DNA of 64,000 nucleotides, taken from Uranotaenia lowii (taxonomy: Eukaryota > Arthropoda > Insecta > Diptera > Culicidae). A program made the translations under genes and the position numbers. Each line of letters opens with the position of its first letter. Position 1 is the stretch's first letter. Shown in pieces: positions 1 to 11,263 of this stretch. Under the pieces are notes generated by a model. It worked only from the letters and a program-made list of their open reading frames with translations, searched no databases and had not been told where the DNA came from. Location of the stretch: assembly GCF_029784155.1 (NCBI RefSeq), contig NC_073691.1, positions 56,716,217 through 56,780,216 on the forward strand. Direction: 5' to 3'.

Positions 1-217
1 CGTTCCCTTTTCTCTTCCTCTCTTCAGATCTAACGTAACGCGATGAAAGCTTTTCGTTCGCATAGAAAAACCTGTGCAATTGTTGCGTTTTGTTGTTGGG
101 GTTGATGTCTGACGAAAACGGCTTGGGAGTCAATCCCAACAGTAGCGCCACCAAGTCCTCCATAGTAGTGTTTGGAGCATTTCGGATTTTTTTATGGAAA
201 ATGCACATAAATACGAA
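1..217. other. Non-repetitive leader, no gene seen
   Basis: Pyrimidine-rich opening followed by ordinary mixed sequence. No reading frame, TIR or tandem unit was recognised before the 9-bp array begins near 218. Confidence 0.5.
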
Positions 218-1495
218 TTAATCATTTTGACCAGGCTGACCAAAAACAAATTTAACTAAATTGACAAAATTAACAAAACTGACAAAATTGACAAGATTGA
301 CACAATCGCCAAAACTGACAAAGTTGACGAAATTGATGAGATTGACAAAATTGACAAGATTAACAAAATTGACAAAACCGACAAAATGACAAAATGGATC
401 AAATTGATAAGATTGACAAAATTGACCAAATTGACAAAACTGACAAACTTCACCAAATTGACAAAATTGACAATATCGACCATTTCGACAAAATCGACAC
501 AATTGACAAAATTGATAAAATTGACAACATTCACAAGATTGACTTAATTGACAATACTTACAAAATTGACAAGATTGAAAAAAATGATCAAATTAACAAA
601 AAAGACAAAATTTTCAAAATTGACCAAATTGGCATAACTTACAAAATTCACCAAATTGACAACACTGACAAAATGACCAAAATGCCAAAATTGACAAGAT
701 TGACAAAATTCACAAAATAGACAAAACTAACAAGATTGACAAAATTGACAAGATTGACAATTTCGTCAAAATCGACAATATTGACACAATTGACAAAATT
801 TACAAAATTGAAGATTGAAAAAATTGACCAAATTGGCAAAATTGAGAAAATTGTAAACATTGACAAGATTGACAAAATTGACAGATCTGAACAAAATTGA
901 AGAAATTGTTAAAATTGACAAAAATGACAAAATTGATTAAATCGACCAAATCGTCAAAATTTACAGAAATCGCAAAATGACAATCGACGAAATTGAAAAA
1001 TTTGACCAAATTGACAAAACTGACAAAATTAACAAAATTGACAAAATTGACAAGATTGACAAAATTGACCAAATTGACAAATTTGATAAAATTATTGTAA
1101 TTGACAAAATTGACAAAATTTACCAAATTGACTAATTTGACAAATTTTACAGAATTGGCAAAATTGACAAAATTGACAAGATTGGCAAAAATTACAAGAT
1201 TGACAAAATTGACAAGATTGGCAAAATTGACAAAATTGACCAAATTGCCGAAATTGATAAAAGTGACAAAATTAACAAAATGTTAAAAACTGAGTAAACT
1301 GACAGAATTGACAAAATTGAGAAGATTGACAAAATTGACAAAATTGACCAAATTGACAAAACTGAATCAAATTGACAAAAATTACAAAACTTATAAAATC
1401 GACAAAATCGACAAAAATAACAAAATTTGCAAAATTCATAAAATTGACAAAATTGGCAAATTTGACAAATTTGGCAAATTTGACAAATTTTATCC
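218..1495. repeat. 9-bp minisatellite array (ATTGACAAA-like)
   Basis: A 1.3-kb tract built from degenerate copies of ATTGACAAA, with variants such as ATTGACAAG, ATTGACCAA, ATTGGCAAA and CTGACAAA. Because the unit is three codons long, every frame stays open for long stretches and gives monotonous peptides (LTKLTKFTK or IDKIDKIDK on the plus strand, VNFVNL on the minus strand). These overlap on both strands and have no start context, so I read them as repeat translation, not genes. Divergence between copies is moderate and irregular. The array ends in two copies of a TATCCCCTATAG motif (about 1,490-1,525). Confidence 0.9.
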
Positions 1496-2009
1496 CCTAT
1501 AGTTTTTTTCATCCCCTATAGTTTATTCCGTTTGAGAGCTTCATTTAACGAAAATCATTTACAAAAGTGATTTTTGTAAACATTCTACCGTTATGGATTA
1601 AAACACGCAAAACAAATACGTTTTGAATCTGAAAGAAAGGCTCAAATCCACTGTTAAGTGTATTAAATCGGGTTTTTTTCGTTAAAGATGGAATGATAAC
1701 GATCCTCAAGGTCCGATTTTCTAGGTGGTCGATTATACACCCGTTCACTATGAAAATAAATAAATTACTATTTTTTAGGACTAAAGAATTAACAAACGCT
1801 TTTATAAATACCAATATTCTTTCTCGATTCTGGACTTTTATGAAATACCAGTATTTCATCGTATTTGGATATCATCTAAAACTTATGATTTTGCATATTT
1901 ATGTTAATCGTAGTCAGAAATAAACACATGAAGACATTTTTTTTCCTGTCAAAAATTCTAGTAGGTCCCAGATGCAGTGTTTTGTGGTTGTACTCCATTT
2001 TACGTTTGC
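1496..2009. other. Intergenic, no recognisable feature
   Basis: AT-rich sequence with overlapping short frames on both strands around 1,545-1,923. None resembles a known protein. A direct pair of the TATCCCCTATAG motif sits at its left edge. Confidence 0.4.
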
Positions 2010-2480
2010 TCAGAATGAAAAATTCCCTGAATTTCAATCACCAGAAAAACACTTTTCCAGATTTTTTTCTCTAGGTGAACCATTACCCAGAAATTTTTTC
2101 GAATGTACCATATTTTTTCAAGTTCGAACGCTCAGCGTGAGTAGTCACCAACTAAAATAATTTTTAAAAGGCACCCTTGTTAGCATAAAATAAATGTTCC
2201 TAAACTTTAAGTGTATACAGTATTAATGATTCATAAATAAATTGAGATGGAATTTTTTCATACAATTGTAAGTAAAAAGCAAATAAGATTAAACTAGAGG
2301 AGAAAACAAAACTACAGAAAAAAAATCTAGTTTTAGTAGGGTTCTAGGAAATGTTTCATTCAGGGGAAATTTTTTTTAGAGATATGGTCTATTCTAGGAA
2401 AAATTTTCTTGTAAATGGTGCATTCTGGGAAAAAAATTCCGGCAAATGATAAATTCTGGAAAATTATAAATTCTGGGGTT
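2010..2480. repeat. Degenerate ~30-bp repeats in two opposed blocks
   Basis: At 2,335-2,480 a loosely repeated unit of about 30 bp appears, of the form 'aatggt(g/a)cattctgggaaaa', seen four or five times with heavy divergence. At 2,010-2,110 similar motifs occur in the opposite orientation (for example GAATGTACCATATTTTTTC). The two blocks flank about 220 bp of ordinary AT-rich DNA, as in a decayed inverted-repeat element. No coding capacity is seen. Confidence 0.5.
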
Positions 2481-4298
2481 TGATTTCGGGTATTTGTCTT
2501 TAAAATACTACGACTTCAAATTACTTGTTTTTCCAGATTTCAATTTTTATTTATTTTTTGAGTAAGATTCGATTAGATTTGTTAATAAATCAGGTAAAAA
2601 AAGCATTATTTTTTCGTGCTGTGCAGAGTGTTTGCAGCAAACTTACTTCAAGTTTCAACCACGCGCTTTATGAGTATGTGAGTGTAATTGTTCGTCCATT
2701 GTTTGTTTTCGAAGCAAAAAAAAGAGAGATTCATTGTTTATTATTTCTTCCATAACTCTCAAAAGAGTTGTTGGGCCACTTTGGTGTCTTTCGATGAAAG
2801 TTGCATCATAAGTTGGGCTATACATTGCTATTATTCGCAGAATATCCGGTGATGCAGACGGTACTTTTAGATACCATTTAAAGCTTATTTACATTTTTCA
2901 TGTTTATGGTCATTACTCAAAAATAACAAAGTTATGTGTCTTTGAAATATGGTTTAAGTTTATTAACAAAAAAAATCATACCGAATCTTACTGAGTAAAT
3001 AAAAATGTTAGAAATCTGAAAAAAATATGAACCAAATTTTGGGCAAGATCTGAAGATACACGTAAACCCGTCAAATTAAAAAAAAATCCCCTCCAGTAAA
3101 TCTAAAGAATCTTTTGAACGAAATTTTACAAAACTGAAAACAATGTTTTAAAAGTGAGAAAGGGAAAGTTGAAGGATCATATTTAACATAAAATAAAATA
3201 GGATGCAGTTGATATTTTTAATAAAAAAAAACAGAAATTGAAAACAAAACTTGTTTTGTAACAGTCTTATTTCTGCGGATTACGTTGTTACAATGACTTT
3301 GTCAACGCACACGGAGATTCAAATACATTTTAAAAAGTCTAAAAAGATCAAGTAGGTAGATAAATTTATCCCATACATACCCGGATCGGAAAATTGGACC
3401 AAAATCGGTTGGATTTCAGTCCGTTCAACCCGAGAATCGGTAAAAAATCTAACCAGAAATCCAACCGAATTGGTGGTGACACGACTTTTCTGACGACGCT
3501 AAGTTTTTGCGATTGAGCTGGCAAAACAACCAAATGGTCAGGAAAATCTAACAGAATTCCAATAAAAACCGGACAGATTTAAACTGGCAACTAATATTTT
3601 GACAGTAATCGGTCCGGTTGCGAATTCGTTCCAATCCGGCTAGGTTAAGGTAATTATTTGTAGGAATGTAAAAACAACAAAAACAGGGAAAAATTCTCAG
3701 AACCTGTTTGAATATTTTTTTAAATCAGAATTTTAGATGAATCAAAACATTTTGAGTGAAAAAATGCAACGACCAAAGTAAGATTAAATTCATTCAAATG
3801 AAGTGGAATCGAATACAGTTGTTTGTATATTGTCAACATGATCCGAAAAAATGTGATTACATTCCAATCAAATAACATTTCTGTAGCAATTGGATTAGTC
3901 TGAAGACAGTAGCGATCTTCATAAGTTAATGATTTGTTTTTTACTTTTTCTAAATCATTTATTCTAATAATTTATAAGGAAAATTTAAGAGAAATAAATT
4001 AGAAGAAACATATGTCATCGATCAGCATGTGATAATCTGAAGAATTTCCAATTTGATTAAAATTCCTAAAATTTGATAACTTTATGTGTTCATTTTTGAG
4101 AAAACTTTTTTTTATAAACTCTTCCAAAGTATTTGAGGAAAATGTAGAATATGTATTTCAATATTAATGTTTATAAATGAATTCCAACATGATTCACAGT
4201 CGTCGTAATGCCTCGTAGTGAACAAACATACGATTTGTAACTAAAATTTAAAGGCAGAATTTATACAGTTTGAGAAGGAATTCAATCAGGTACGTTAT
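2481..4298. other. AT-rich intergenic DNA, no gene
   Basis: No coding similarity was recognised. At 3,380-3,650 there are repeated CCAACCGA / TCGGTTGG and CCGGAT / ATCCGG motifs in both orientations, which may be a decayed inverted-repeat element, but I could not define ends. Confidence 0.35.
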
Positions 4299-4946
4299 TA
4301 TAGAGTGTCCATTCTGAAAATCTGACGATCCTTTTCCCGGGAATTTTCGGGGTACCTGGAAAAATTGAGAATGGAGAATTTTACATTCTACTGCATACGA
4401 AAACTTTCTTTACTTTTCAATTTTTAGGTAAAAGCATTGAAAAAAATCAAACTTTTCAATGCTTCAAAAATATAATTAGCAATAGTAAAACCCAAGACTC
4501 AAAAACTAAGTACTTTAATCGACAAACTTGACTGAATGTTGGAGCAAAAAATTGAGATAATTCAGAAAGATTTTTCACTATCGATAGACGTTGATTAGCT
4601 TGATTTCAGGTTATTCATCAAATCTCGTAAATTTTCAGATAACTATCCTTTTCTTTCAATATATGTCATTTCTTCGCCGTTTTATAGATTCTTTGTCGCT
4701 TTTAGTTTTACACTAAGTTTTCTAACGGATGAACATTTTTATCAAATTAAAAAAAAAAGGAAAAATTTTAAGTCTAAGCCATTTTTTGAAGTGGAAATAT
4801 CATTTTCCGTGTTCAATCTAAGCAGTTTCTCCAATGAAGATCGTGTAATTTTTTAGTAATTTATCTCTTTTTGTTGGCTTCGAGAATTCCCGAGATTTTT
4901 CAGCGTTTCCCGGGAATTCGGGAAATCTCGGGTAGGACACTCTATA
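4299..4946. mobile_element. Short TIR element (MITE-like), 648 bp
   Basis: The ends are a perfect 12-bp inverted repeat, TATAGAGTGTCC at 4,299-4,310 and its complement at 4,935-4,946. Just inside both ends are CCCGGGAATT / AATTCCCGAG modules, so the subterminal regions are also partly inverted. There is no transposase frame, so this is non-autonomous. The superfamily cannot be assigned: a TA target duplication is possible because both ends begin with TA, but no clean longer duplication is visible. Confidence 0.7.
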
Positions 4947-6507
4947 CGTAAACAGGTACTATTTGGTGCTACCATTAGAGCTGTTGTTTATGTTCCAACT
5001 ATTTAGTCGGATGATGGCCATCGTTAAAATTCGCAGCTCTTAAATGTTTCTAATCAAATTTCGATAATTTCTCAGAAAATTGATGACCGCTCGCTTAAGA
5101 AAGTAGCTAACAAACAGAATTTTACCGGTATAACTAGATTGGGGAGACTTTTGAAGGTGACCCATTCCTGGCGCTAATTAGAGCGATTAGTGCAAATCTC
5201 TAATTGACCGCGGTCGCCACTTTCCCTATGGCGTTGGCGTAGTTTGGAGGTTCAATTATCAGAAGGCACCACTGCTAGTTTGTTTATGACGATTGTGGCT
5301 TAGAATGGAGGTTCCACATTGGGTTTAGGCTGTGGTTTTCCAAGCGAACTAGGTCCACCACACCGTAAGCTGACAGCTAGCCCTGGCCACAGATTGTAAA
5401 CCAACCCCCAATTGGGCTTGGTTTTTGGTTTTACTATGAAGTTTAGTGAGTGGGAGGTACAATTAGCTTCGCTTGGGAATTAACAGTACATTATCTCTGT
5501 GAACGTTTCTGGGCTGGGATTCCTCTGTCAATTGAGAAAGAAAACCAAATGGAACTTCCGGGGGAAAAGAAATATCTCATAAGTATAACCGTGAAATAGT
5601 ATGATGTATCTATTTTTGGAGAAACGACAAGCGGATTTCTAGGGAGTCACGAAAAGCGCTTCCTCCTTTTTGGCTGTCATAATTTTATGATACGAGACGA
5701 AAGTCGCTCAACACTGAGCGCTTTATCTTAGAAAATTTCTCAAAAAATCTAGGATCCACCATTGAATATTCAACGGTGTAGCTTAAATCCAAATGATGCT
5801 CCCAAACTCGATTGTAATGAATATTCCGGACCAATAAAATCTCGAAAATTGAGTCCAATTCCAAAAAATTAACCCTCTATTAATCTGCATAGTTAAGCAA
5901 ATCTACAATTCATAAGCCCCCGCTCGAAACAGTTCGTCAAAAGTAACGAAGAATGGCTTTTACATTTCAAGAAGCACCACTTCCGGTTTTGGCAAATGCC
6001 TTTTTTTGCTCCGTCTCAAACCATGGCTAGATGATTAATTAGGGTAAGAATTTAATCGCACCACTTGCTAGGCACACGGCAACTAAATGGACTACGAACT
6101 TACTACGCGAATAGTTTTAGCCTAATCGCTCGGCCGATGTGATAATTCTCTTCTAAACTGAAACTGAAAATTCATTCACCCGAACTGACCCGGCGAGGCG
6201 ACGCTTCAGGAAGTAGGTAGTATGGAACAGGACGGGACGCAAAGTTATAGTTTACAACTCCATTCACCATTCTCGAGCCGTGGATCGGGATCGGAACCAC
6301 GAAAGGTGGAGGTGGGCCTGGTAGTGGTCGGCATTTAGCAAATTAGCAACAGAATCGACGAGCAGCAGCGCCCAAACAGCACTCCTACTAAGTATAAATA
6401 CGAACGAACAACAATTAAACTTCCGTTTTTCCGCTCTTCTGGTGGATATAGGAAGGCGGAGAAAAAAAAAGGAAAAAGAGAACCGCGCGGTAAACGTTTG
6501 CATCGAA
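4947..6507. other. Low-repeat island without recognised gene
   Basis: This stretch has more balanced base composition and lacks obvious TEs. Around 5,170-5,230 sits a homeodomain/POU-like motif cluster (AATTAGAGCGATTAGTGCAA, TCTAATTG), followed by structured unique sequence to about 5,480. It could be intronic or regulatory DNA of a gene outside the window. Reading frames at 6,264-6,572 are short, overlap each other and match nothing I know. Confidence 0.35.
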
Positions 6508-7590
6508 TAAGTAGGGGAAAAGTGTACAAGACGCACCAGCGGGGTAAGATGGCCCATGTCATTCTTTCTCAAATATACACTAACCTACGGCTTCGAATGA
6601 TGTTTTTCTTCATTTTTATTGTAGCAAACAAGCTTTTTCATCATTCAATAGATGAAATGTTCACAAAATCTACTTTAGTTCTTAGAAACAGAGGAATTAA
6701 TGGAATCAGCGCGAGTCTTGTTAATTTTCATAAGTACCATAGAAGGTTTCATGGTAAAACAGCCTGCGCAATCTGACCAAACTACAGCTTATCGTTTTAC
6801 CATTCATGTACACTTTCGCAAGACTGTAAATATTTCGTTGTATTTTATTAACTTCCTACAAATTTTATCAAAAATCAATCATATGAAAATTGGGGCAGAA
6901 TGCCCTCAAGATCACGTGTTTTACGCTCAAATTTTGAATGCTGTTAACTTTTGAGAAAACCCGAATATCAAAACAAAATGCCATTCTTTTTATTTGCTGA
7001 CTCCCTATTAACGATAACAATTCATAATTATAACAAATTTCGTCCTTGTTCGAGTTAAAACGGTGCACCAATATTCGATTCGTAAAAAATATCGGCCGCC
7101 ATGTTTGCCGCGATATCACTATATCAGGCCAAAATATCGAATTTCGTTGCCTACTTGAAGGCGTTTTATATATAAGGATATTAAAAAGTGTATTTTGAAA
7201 AGCGAATTTTTCGATGAGTTTAGCAATACTTAATGATTTTTAGCCAAAGAATGGTAGTTTACAAAAATACGATGAACATGTAATTAAAAATTTGGTATTT
7301 CAATAATTACATTCCGTATAATCATTGTTCTATTTCTTACCACCCTTCCTGTTTGGTGCGTTCTGTCCACTACATTTGGCGTTCTACCCCGCGGTTTGTT
7401 TTCTGGCTGTTTTAGTTTTTTTACGAAAATATAGTCAAAATCGAGTTTTTATCATATTTTTTCTATTCGATAATACGTAAACTTTATCCTTGAAACGTCG
7501 TCAACTTTCAAGTTGGTTCTTAAATGATTGGTATCGCTATAAATAGCAATTATGCTTAGCTGGTGCGTTTTGTACAGTTTTACCCTAAGT
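6508..7590. mobile_element. TIR element, 1.08 kb (MITE-like)
   Basis: Left end at about 6,511-6,540 (core GTACAAGACGCACCAGC) is matched in inverse at about 7,557-7,587 (core GCTGGTGCGTTTTGTAC). The terminal AGGGG/TACCCT bases also pair, giving an imperfect TIR of about 30 bp. Subterminal CACCAGCGGGGTAAGATGG on the left is echoed by GGTGCGTTCTGTCC and TACCCCGCGG near 7,355-7,395 on the right. Internal reading frames of up to 92 codons match nothing and overlap on both strands. Non-autonomous, superfamily uncertain. Confidence 0.7.
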
Positions 7591-8094
7591 AAGTTACTTG
7601 ACGAGCTGGAGAGCCTGAATGAGAAAAAATAAATAAATGGTTTATCAAATTAAGTTAAGGGGCGTAGGTGGAACATGACTGAGGTTTAACGTTAAAAGCC
7701 TTACTGAAAAGCTGCTCCTTTCAATGATAGGATGTTTTAATAAAGGTATACGAATGAAGCAAATGATTTCAAACAAGTTTTCCATGAAATTTTGATGCTT
7801 TTTAACAAACCTATCCCGATCCTTATGTCAATTTCTGGCAATTTTGTTCTAAATAGATCTCAGCGTTTCATGCATTTTTAAGTCATTGGGCATAAACATC
7901 AAAATTTCTTTTTTCCAAAATTTCTTTGATTCCCCTTTGGTGATTTTTGAGGGTAAAAAACCCGAATCTTAGAGCGCTTTATCATTTCGAGCTGAAATTT
8001 TGTACAGGTCATTTTTTTTTGGGCCAATCTACAAAAGCGTTATGATCGGTTTGCGAAATTCGACATGACTCATTTGGCTGCCACCCTATTATAT
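7591..8094. other. AT-rich intergenic, no feature
   Basis: Ordinary AT-rich sequence between two transposons. No frame or repeat of note. Confidence 0.4.
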
Positions 8095-8284
8095 AAAAGG
8101 TGTGCACGATGAAATTGCCACACAAGAAAAAAAATGATTCGCAAAATTCGCAAGTTTTCATCAGATTGCCATCAAATTTCTGGGGTTGAAAAATAACTAT
8201 AAAATTTAATTTTACCATTTTACTCGTAATTTATTCACAGTTCATAATCAAATGCCCACACCTTGGCCTTAACCTCGGCCATAA

Positions 8285-8882
8285 AGGGTGATACGGTCAA
8301 AATTTGGTCAATATAAACTTGACGTATTTCTTTTAATTTTGCATTTAAAAAAACCTGAACACCCCTCATTTTGAAGGTGTGTGTGTAGAATGTTGCTCCA
8401 ATTCTGATTTTGGAATTCACTCTTCAGTACAAGAAGGTAGTGACTCCAAATCGCGATGATAAACAAAATACGACGTTCAAAGCGCGATCCCGGGGGCTGT
8501 ACACGACGATGCTGACGAGGTTTGACTGCGTGGTAATGGACGACGAAACCTACGTCAAAGCCGACTACAAGCAACTTCCGGGACAGAAGTTTTATACGGC
8601 AAAAGAAAGGGGAAAGGTAGCAGATATTTTCAAGCACATGAAAATGTCAAAGATCGCGAAGAAATATCTGGTTTGGCAAGCCATCTGTACCTGTGGCTTG
8701 AAAAGCAGCATTTTCATAGCTTCCGGGACTGTCAACCAAGAAATTTACGTGAAAAAGTGTTTGAATAAACGTCTGCTGCCTTTCCTGAAGAAACACGGTT
8801 GTTCCGTACTGTTTTGGTTCCCAAGGACAAGAACCCTCCCAACACGCCAGAGCTCCGCCCAATTGAGAAATACTGGCTTCCC
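8285..8882 (+). pseudogene. Second mariner-family copy nested in the first
   Basis: The nested copy opens with a TIR-like AGGGTGATACGGTCAAAATT at about 8,286 and lacks the DNA-binding N-terminus. On the plus strand from about 8,427 it encodes YKKVVTPNRDDKQ, then VVMDDETYVKADYKQLPG, YLVWQAICTCG and VNQEIYVKKCLNKRLLPFL. After CSVLFW a deletion and frameshift jump directly to VPKDKNPPNTPELRPIEKYW in another frame. So the first D and final E of the DDE triad are visible, but the second D segment is missing. It ends at about 8,882 against the outer copy, with no right TIR, so it is truncated at both functional ends. Confidence 0.85.
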
Positions 8883-8884
8883 GC

Positions 8885-9398
8885 ACGTGCAGAAGGCTTG
8901 CCAAACCAGACATTTATTCGCAAATTTGGACATCTTCTGAGTGCGGATATGCTCCGGAACGCTGAACTTATCCTTGGCCGTGAAAAACAGGTTGCCGGGG
9001 ATCTGTTTAAAGTCGGCCTTCACGTATGTTCCGTCGTCCATGATGCAGCATTCATCTTTCGTCAGCATGTTGAGGTACAACTTCTTGGCAAGGATTTTGG
9101 CGGACTTGTTCTGCTTCTCGTCGCGATTAGGGGCCTTTTGTTCCTTGAAAGTTCGAAGCCCAGCCTTAGGTTTGGCCTTCTGGAACGCCTCCGTTCGGGA
9201 CGTGGCTTAGAAGCTGCACCTTACAGCACAGATTCCCAACGTTTTAGCGATAGAACGATGCGAGAGATCCTTGTTCTCGTGATGAATGTGCAAGATTTTA
9301 TCACGCACGAGCTGTTCTTTCGACTCGATATTCGGGAGATCACAGGACTTTAAAACTTGCAGAATGTGAACAATGCACTCTGAACTAAATCCATCCAA
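8885..9398 (-). pseudogene. Mariner-family transposase, N-terminal and first catalytic part (outer copy)
   Basis: The minus strand encodes a helix-turn-helix-like N-terminus (SKEQLVRDKIL... HRSIAKTLGI) in one frame. After a frame break near 9,207 it continues in another frame through PNRDEKQNKSAKILAKKLYL to the IMDDGTYVKADFKQIPG block and LVWQAFCTCG. The MDD motif is the position of the first catalytic aspartate in mosquito mariner relatives of the ITmD37E type. The protein breaks off at about 8,885, where sequence of an oppositely oriented related copy begins. Cut-and-paste transposase in life, here a fragment with at least one frameshift. Confidence 0.85.
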
Positions 9399-9473
9399 AT
9401 TTTCATTCTACCCAACGGTTAAAAAGTTAGAGCAATTTCATAGTGTGGAAATTTCATCGTGGACACCCTTTTT

Positions 9474-9569
9474 TAATAATATTTATCCTAATTAAATACA
9501 TTTTATAGCTTCGAGCTATATAATTTAGGTTGAATTGAAGAAACTAAATGTGGAATCAAAAGCGGGATA
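9474..9569. other. Flank of the mariner composite
   Basis: Short AT-rich flank, no feature. It leads into the purine-rich low-complexity tract. Confidence 0.4.
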
Positions 9570-10450
9570 AATATTTAAATTGCAGGATCGGAACCTGCCC
9601 ATGAATAGGATCAGAGTTTGGGATAAAGAGTCAGTATCAAGATGCAGGATCAGGATCCGAAAACCGGAAGTATATAAATCTGGAGTCTGGATTGGAAGTC
9701 GTATTCATGCTCCAGAATTAGCATCAGCGTACAATACTAGAATCTTTGTTCAATATCAAGGATCAGAAATCGGGATCAGGACAGGATTACAAAAGGATTG
9801 GGATCAGAATCAAATATCTTTAATCTGAGATCAGTAGCGCGATTTGAATTTGGGATCTGGATCCGAAGTAAGGTCGAGGATCATGGCCAGAACTCGAAAT
9901 AAGGATTCTGAATCAGAAACCAAGTCAAGATTCAAGGATTCAAGATTCAGGATCAGGATTCAAGACAACATCCAGTCACGTATTCAGCCTCCAGGATTGG
10001 AATGCGAGATTAGGATTCAATGTTCAGGATCAGGACCAGGCGTTTATGATCAGAGTGAAGTATTCTGATAATAAGACTCAGATTCAGATTTACATATGAT
10101 GATCACGATTTGAAGACTAGGATTTGGGACCATGAACATGAACCAAATTACAGTATCAAGATAAGGATCCGAGTTCAAGGTCTCAGGTTCAGTATCTGAG
10201 ATCAGAATCTGGATCATCACCTATGATCTAAATCCAAGAATAAGATCCAGGATAAAGAACCAGTATTACATAGATTTCAGGGTTTGAAACCAGTTAAGAT
10301 TAGTATCCAGTCAGGATTTGGTATGAAATTAGGATCTTGATCTGGATTAATGAGGATTTCAATCTTGTAGCAGATCAGCTTCAGGAAGAGGTTAGAACCA
10401 TTATTGAAATCAGAATCGGGACCAAGACTAGTAAACAAAACCTGGTTGAG
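9570..10450. repeat. Degenerate GGATCAG/GATTCAG low-complexity tract
   Basis: About 0.9 kb of degenerate hexamer-like units (GGATCAG, GATTCAG, AGGATTC, GATCCGA) without a fixed period. Frames open by chance on the plus strand (9,580-9,828 and 9,844-10,068) translate into repetitive RIRI/SRIQ-type peptides and are not taken as genes. It looks like an old simple repeat that has drifted. Confidence 0.75.
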
Positions 10451-11263
10451 CAAGTTTGGATAGACCTCCTAGAAGGAGACCGCAAATAATTTCTTGGGTA
10501 TTGAAACCACTGAGCAAAGCCTTTAACAGTATCAGCTTCGATGATTACTTATTGTTAATTCTAATCCGTCCCTGAAATTTTTACCCATTACAGTCCCTGG
10601 AGAGTCAATTTTACACTTCTGACTAAAATCAATACATTTCTTTTGTTTCTCAACCGATTTATACAAAATTTATATTTTTGGAAACCTTGTTATGTAACTA
10701 AAATATGTTTTGTATTTTGAAAATCTAAAAACGCAAAACTATGCCAAATTACGTCAACTTTCCAATCCTTCAAAATTTATTTTTATTGAAAAGTACGATT
10801 TTCACACCACTTTTTTACATTTTTTGTGGTCATGATCATAGATATGCCCAACGTATAGCTTCAAACTTCAGCTTTCTTGGACACGAAGTGATTTTTTATT
10901 AGTATTTCGTAGCTGATTTTCAGTCTTTTTTCCAAAGCATGTTTTTCGGAGTTTTTTTTCTGATTTTGAATAAATGGAAAACTGAAGTTCGGAAGTTGAA
11001 TATGGTCAAGGTTTCGAAAAATATTAGTTTTGTAAAAATCAGTTCAGAAACAAGGAAGATATACCGGTTTTGAGTGAGGAGTGTCAAATTGACACTCAAG
11101 CTCTGATTAGGGAGTTTTTTTCCTGGGCTTCCAGGGCGCGTCCATAAAAAAGTAATGATACAAAATTAAAGATTTCAAGAATTCATTGAGGAGGTCCCCA
11201 AATAAATTGTATTATTTGAATGCACCCGGAGAAAGTTACAAGCCGCCAAACTTCCAAAAGTGT
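10451..11263. other. Intergenic up to the duplication boundary
   Basis: AT-rich DNA without a gene. Two related palindromic motifs occur, GTGTCAAATTGACAC (11,088-11,102) and AGTGTCATATTGACACT (11,259-11,275). Each is followed by a CTCTGATT/GCGAATT-like segment, so the outer boundary of the inverted duplication lies inside the second of these palindromes. Confidence 0.45.

Larger units (their letters stand above)
8095..9473 (-). mobile_element. Tc1/mariner-type element (outer copy), interrupted
   Basis: The element reads right to left. Its 5' TIR at 9,444-9,473 (CACGATGAAATTTCCACAC core) is matched by an inverted 3' TIR at 8,095-8,123 (CACGATGAAATTGCCACAC core). Transposase pieces on the minus strand are an N-terminal helix-turn-helix region (about 9,398-9,210), the first catalytic block with MDDGTYVKADF (about 9,080-8,885), and the C-terminal tail ending AEVKAKVWAFDYEL-stop (about 8,283-8,240). 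The middle part, containing the second and third acidic residues, has been replaced by a second transposon at 8,285-8,882. It is dead: the DDE core is split and one catalytic residue context reads DDG. Confidence 0.85.

Noticed and set aside
218..1512. Long frames on both strands in the 9-bp repeat region as proteins
   Set aside because: They are monotonous translations of a 9-bp repeat, overlap each other on opposite strands and have no gene context.
3380..3650. MITE with CCAACCGA / TCGGTTGG motifs
   Set aside because: Motifs occur in both orientations, but no terminal inverted repeat or target duplication could be defined.
6264..6572. 102-codon minus frame
   Set aside because: Overlaps another frame of similar length on the same strand and runs into the left TIR of a non-autonomous element.
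8799..9353. 184-codon plus-strand frame over the mariner composite
   Set aside because: Only its first ~25 codons are transposase (PELRPIEKYW); the rest is the antisense of the outer copy.
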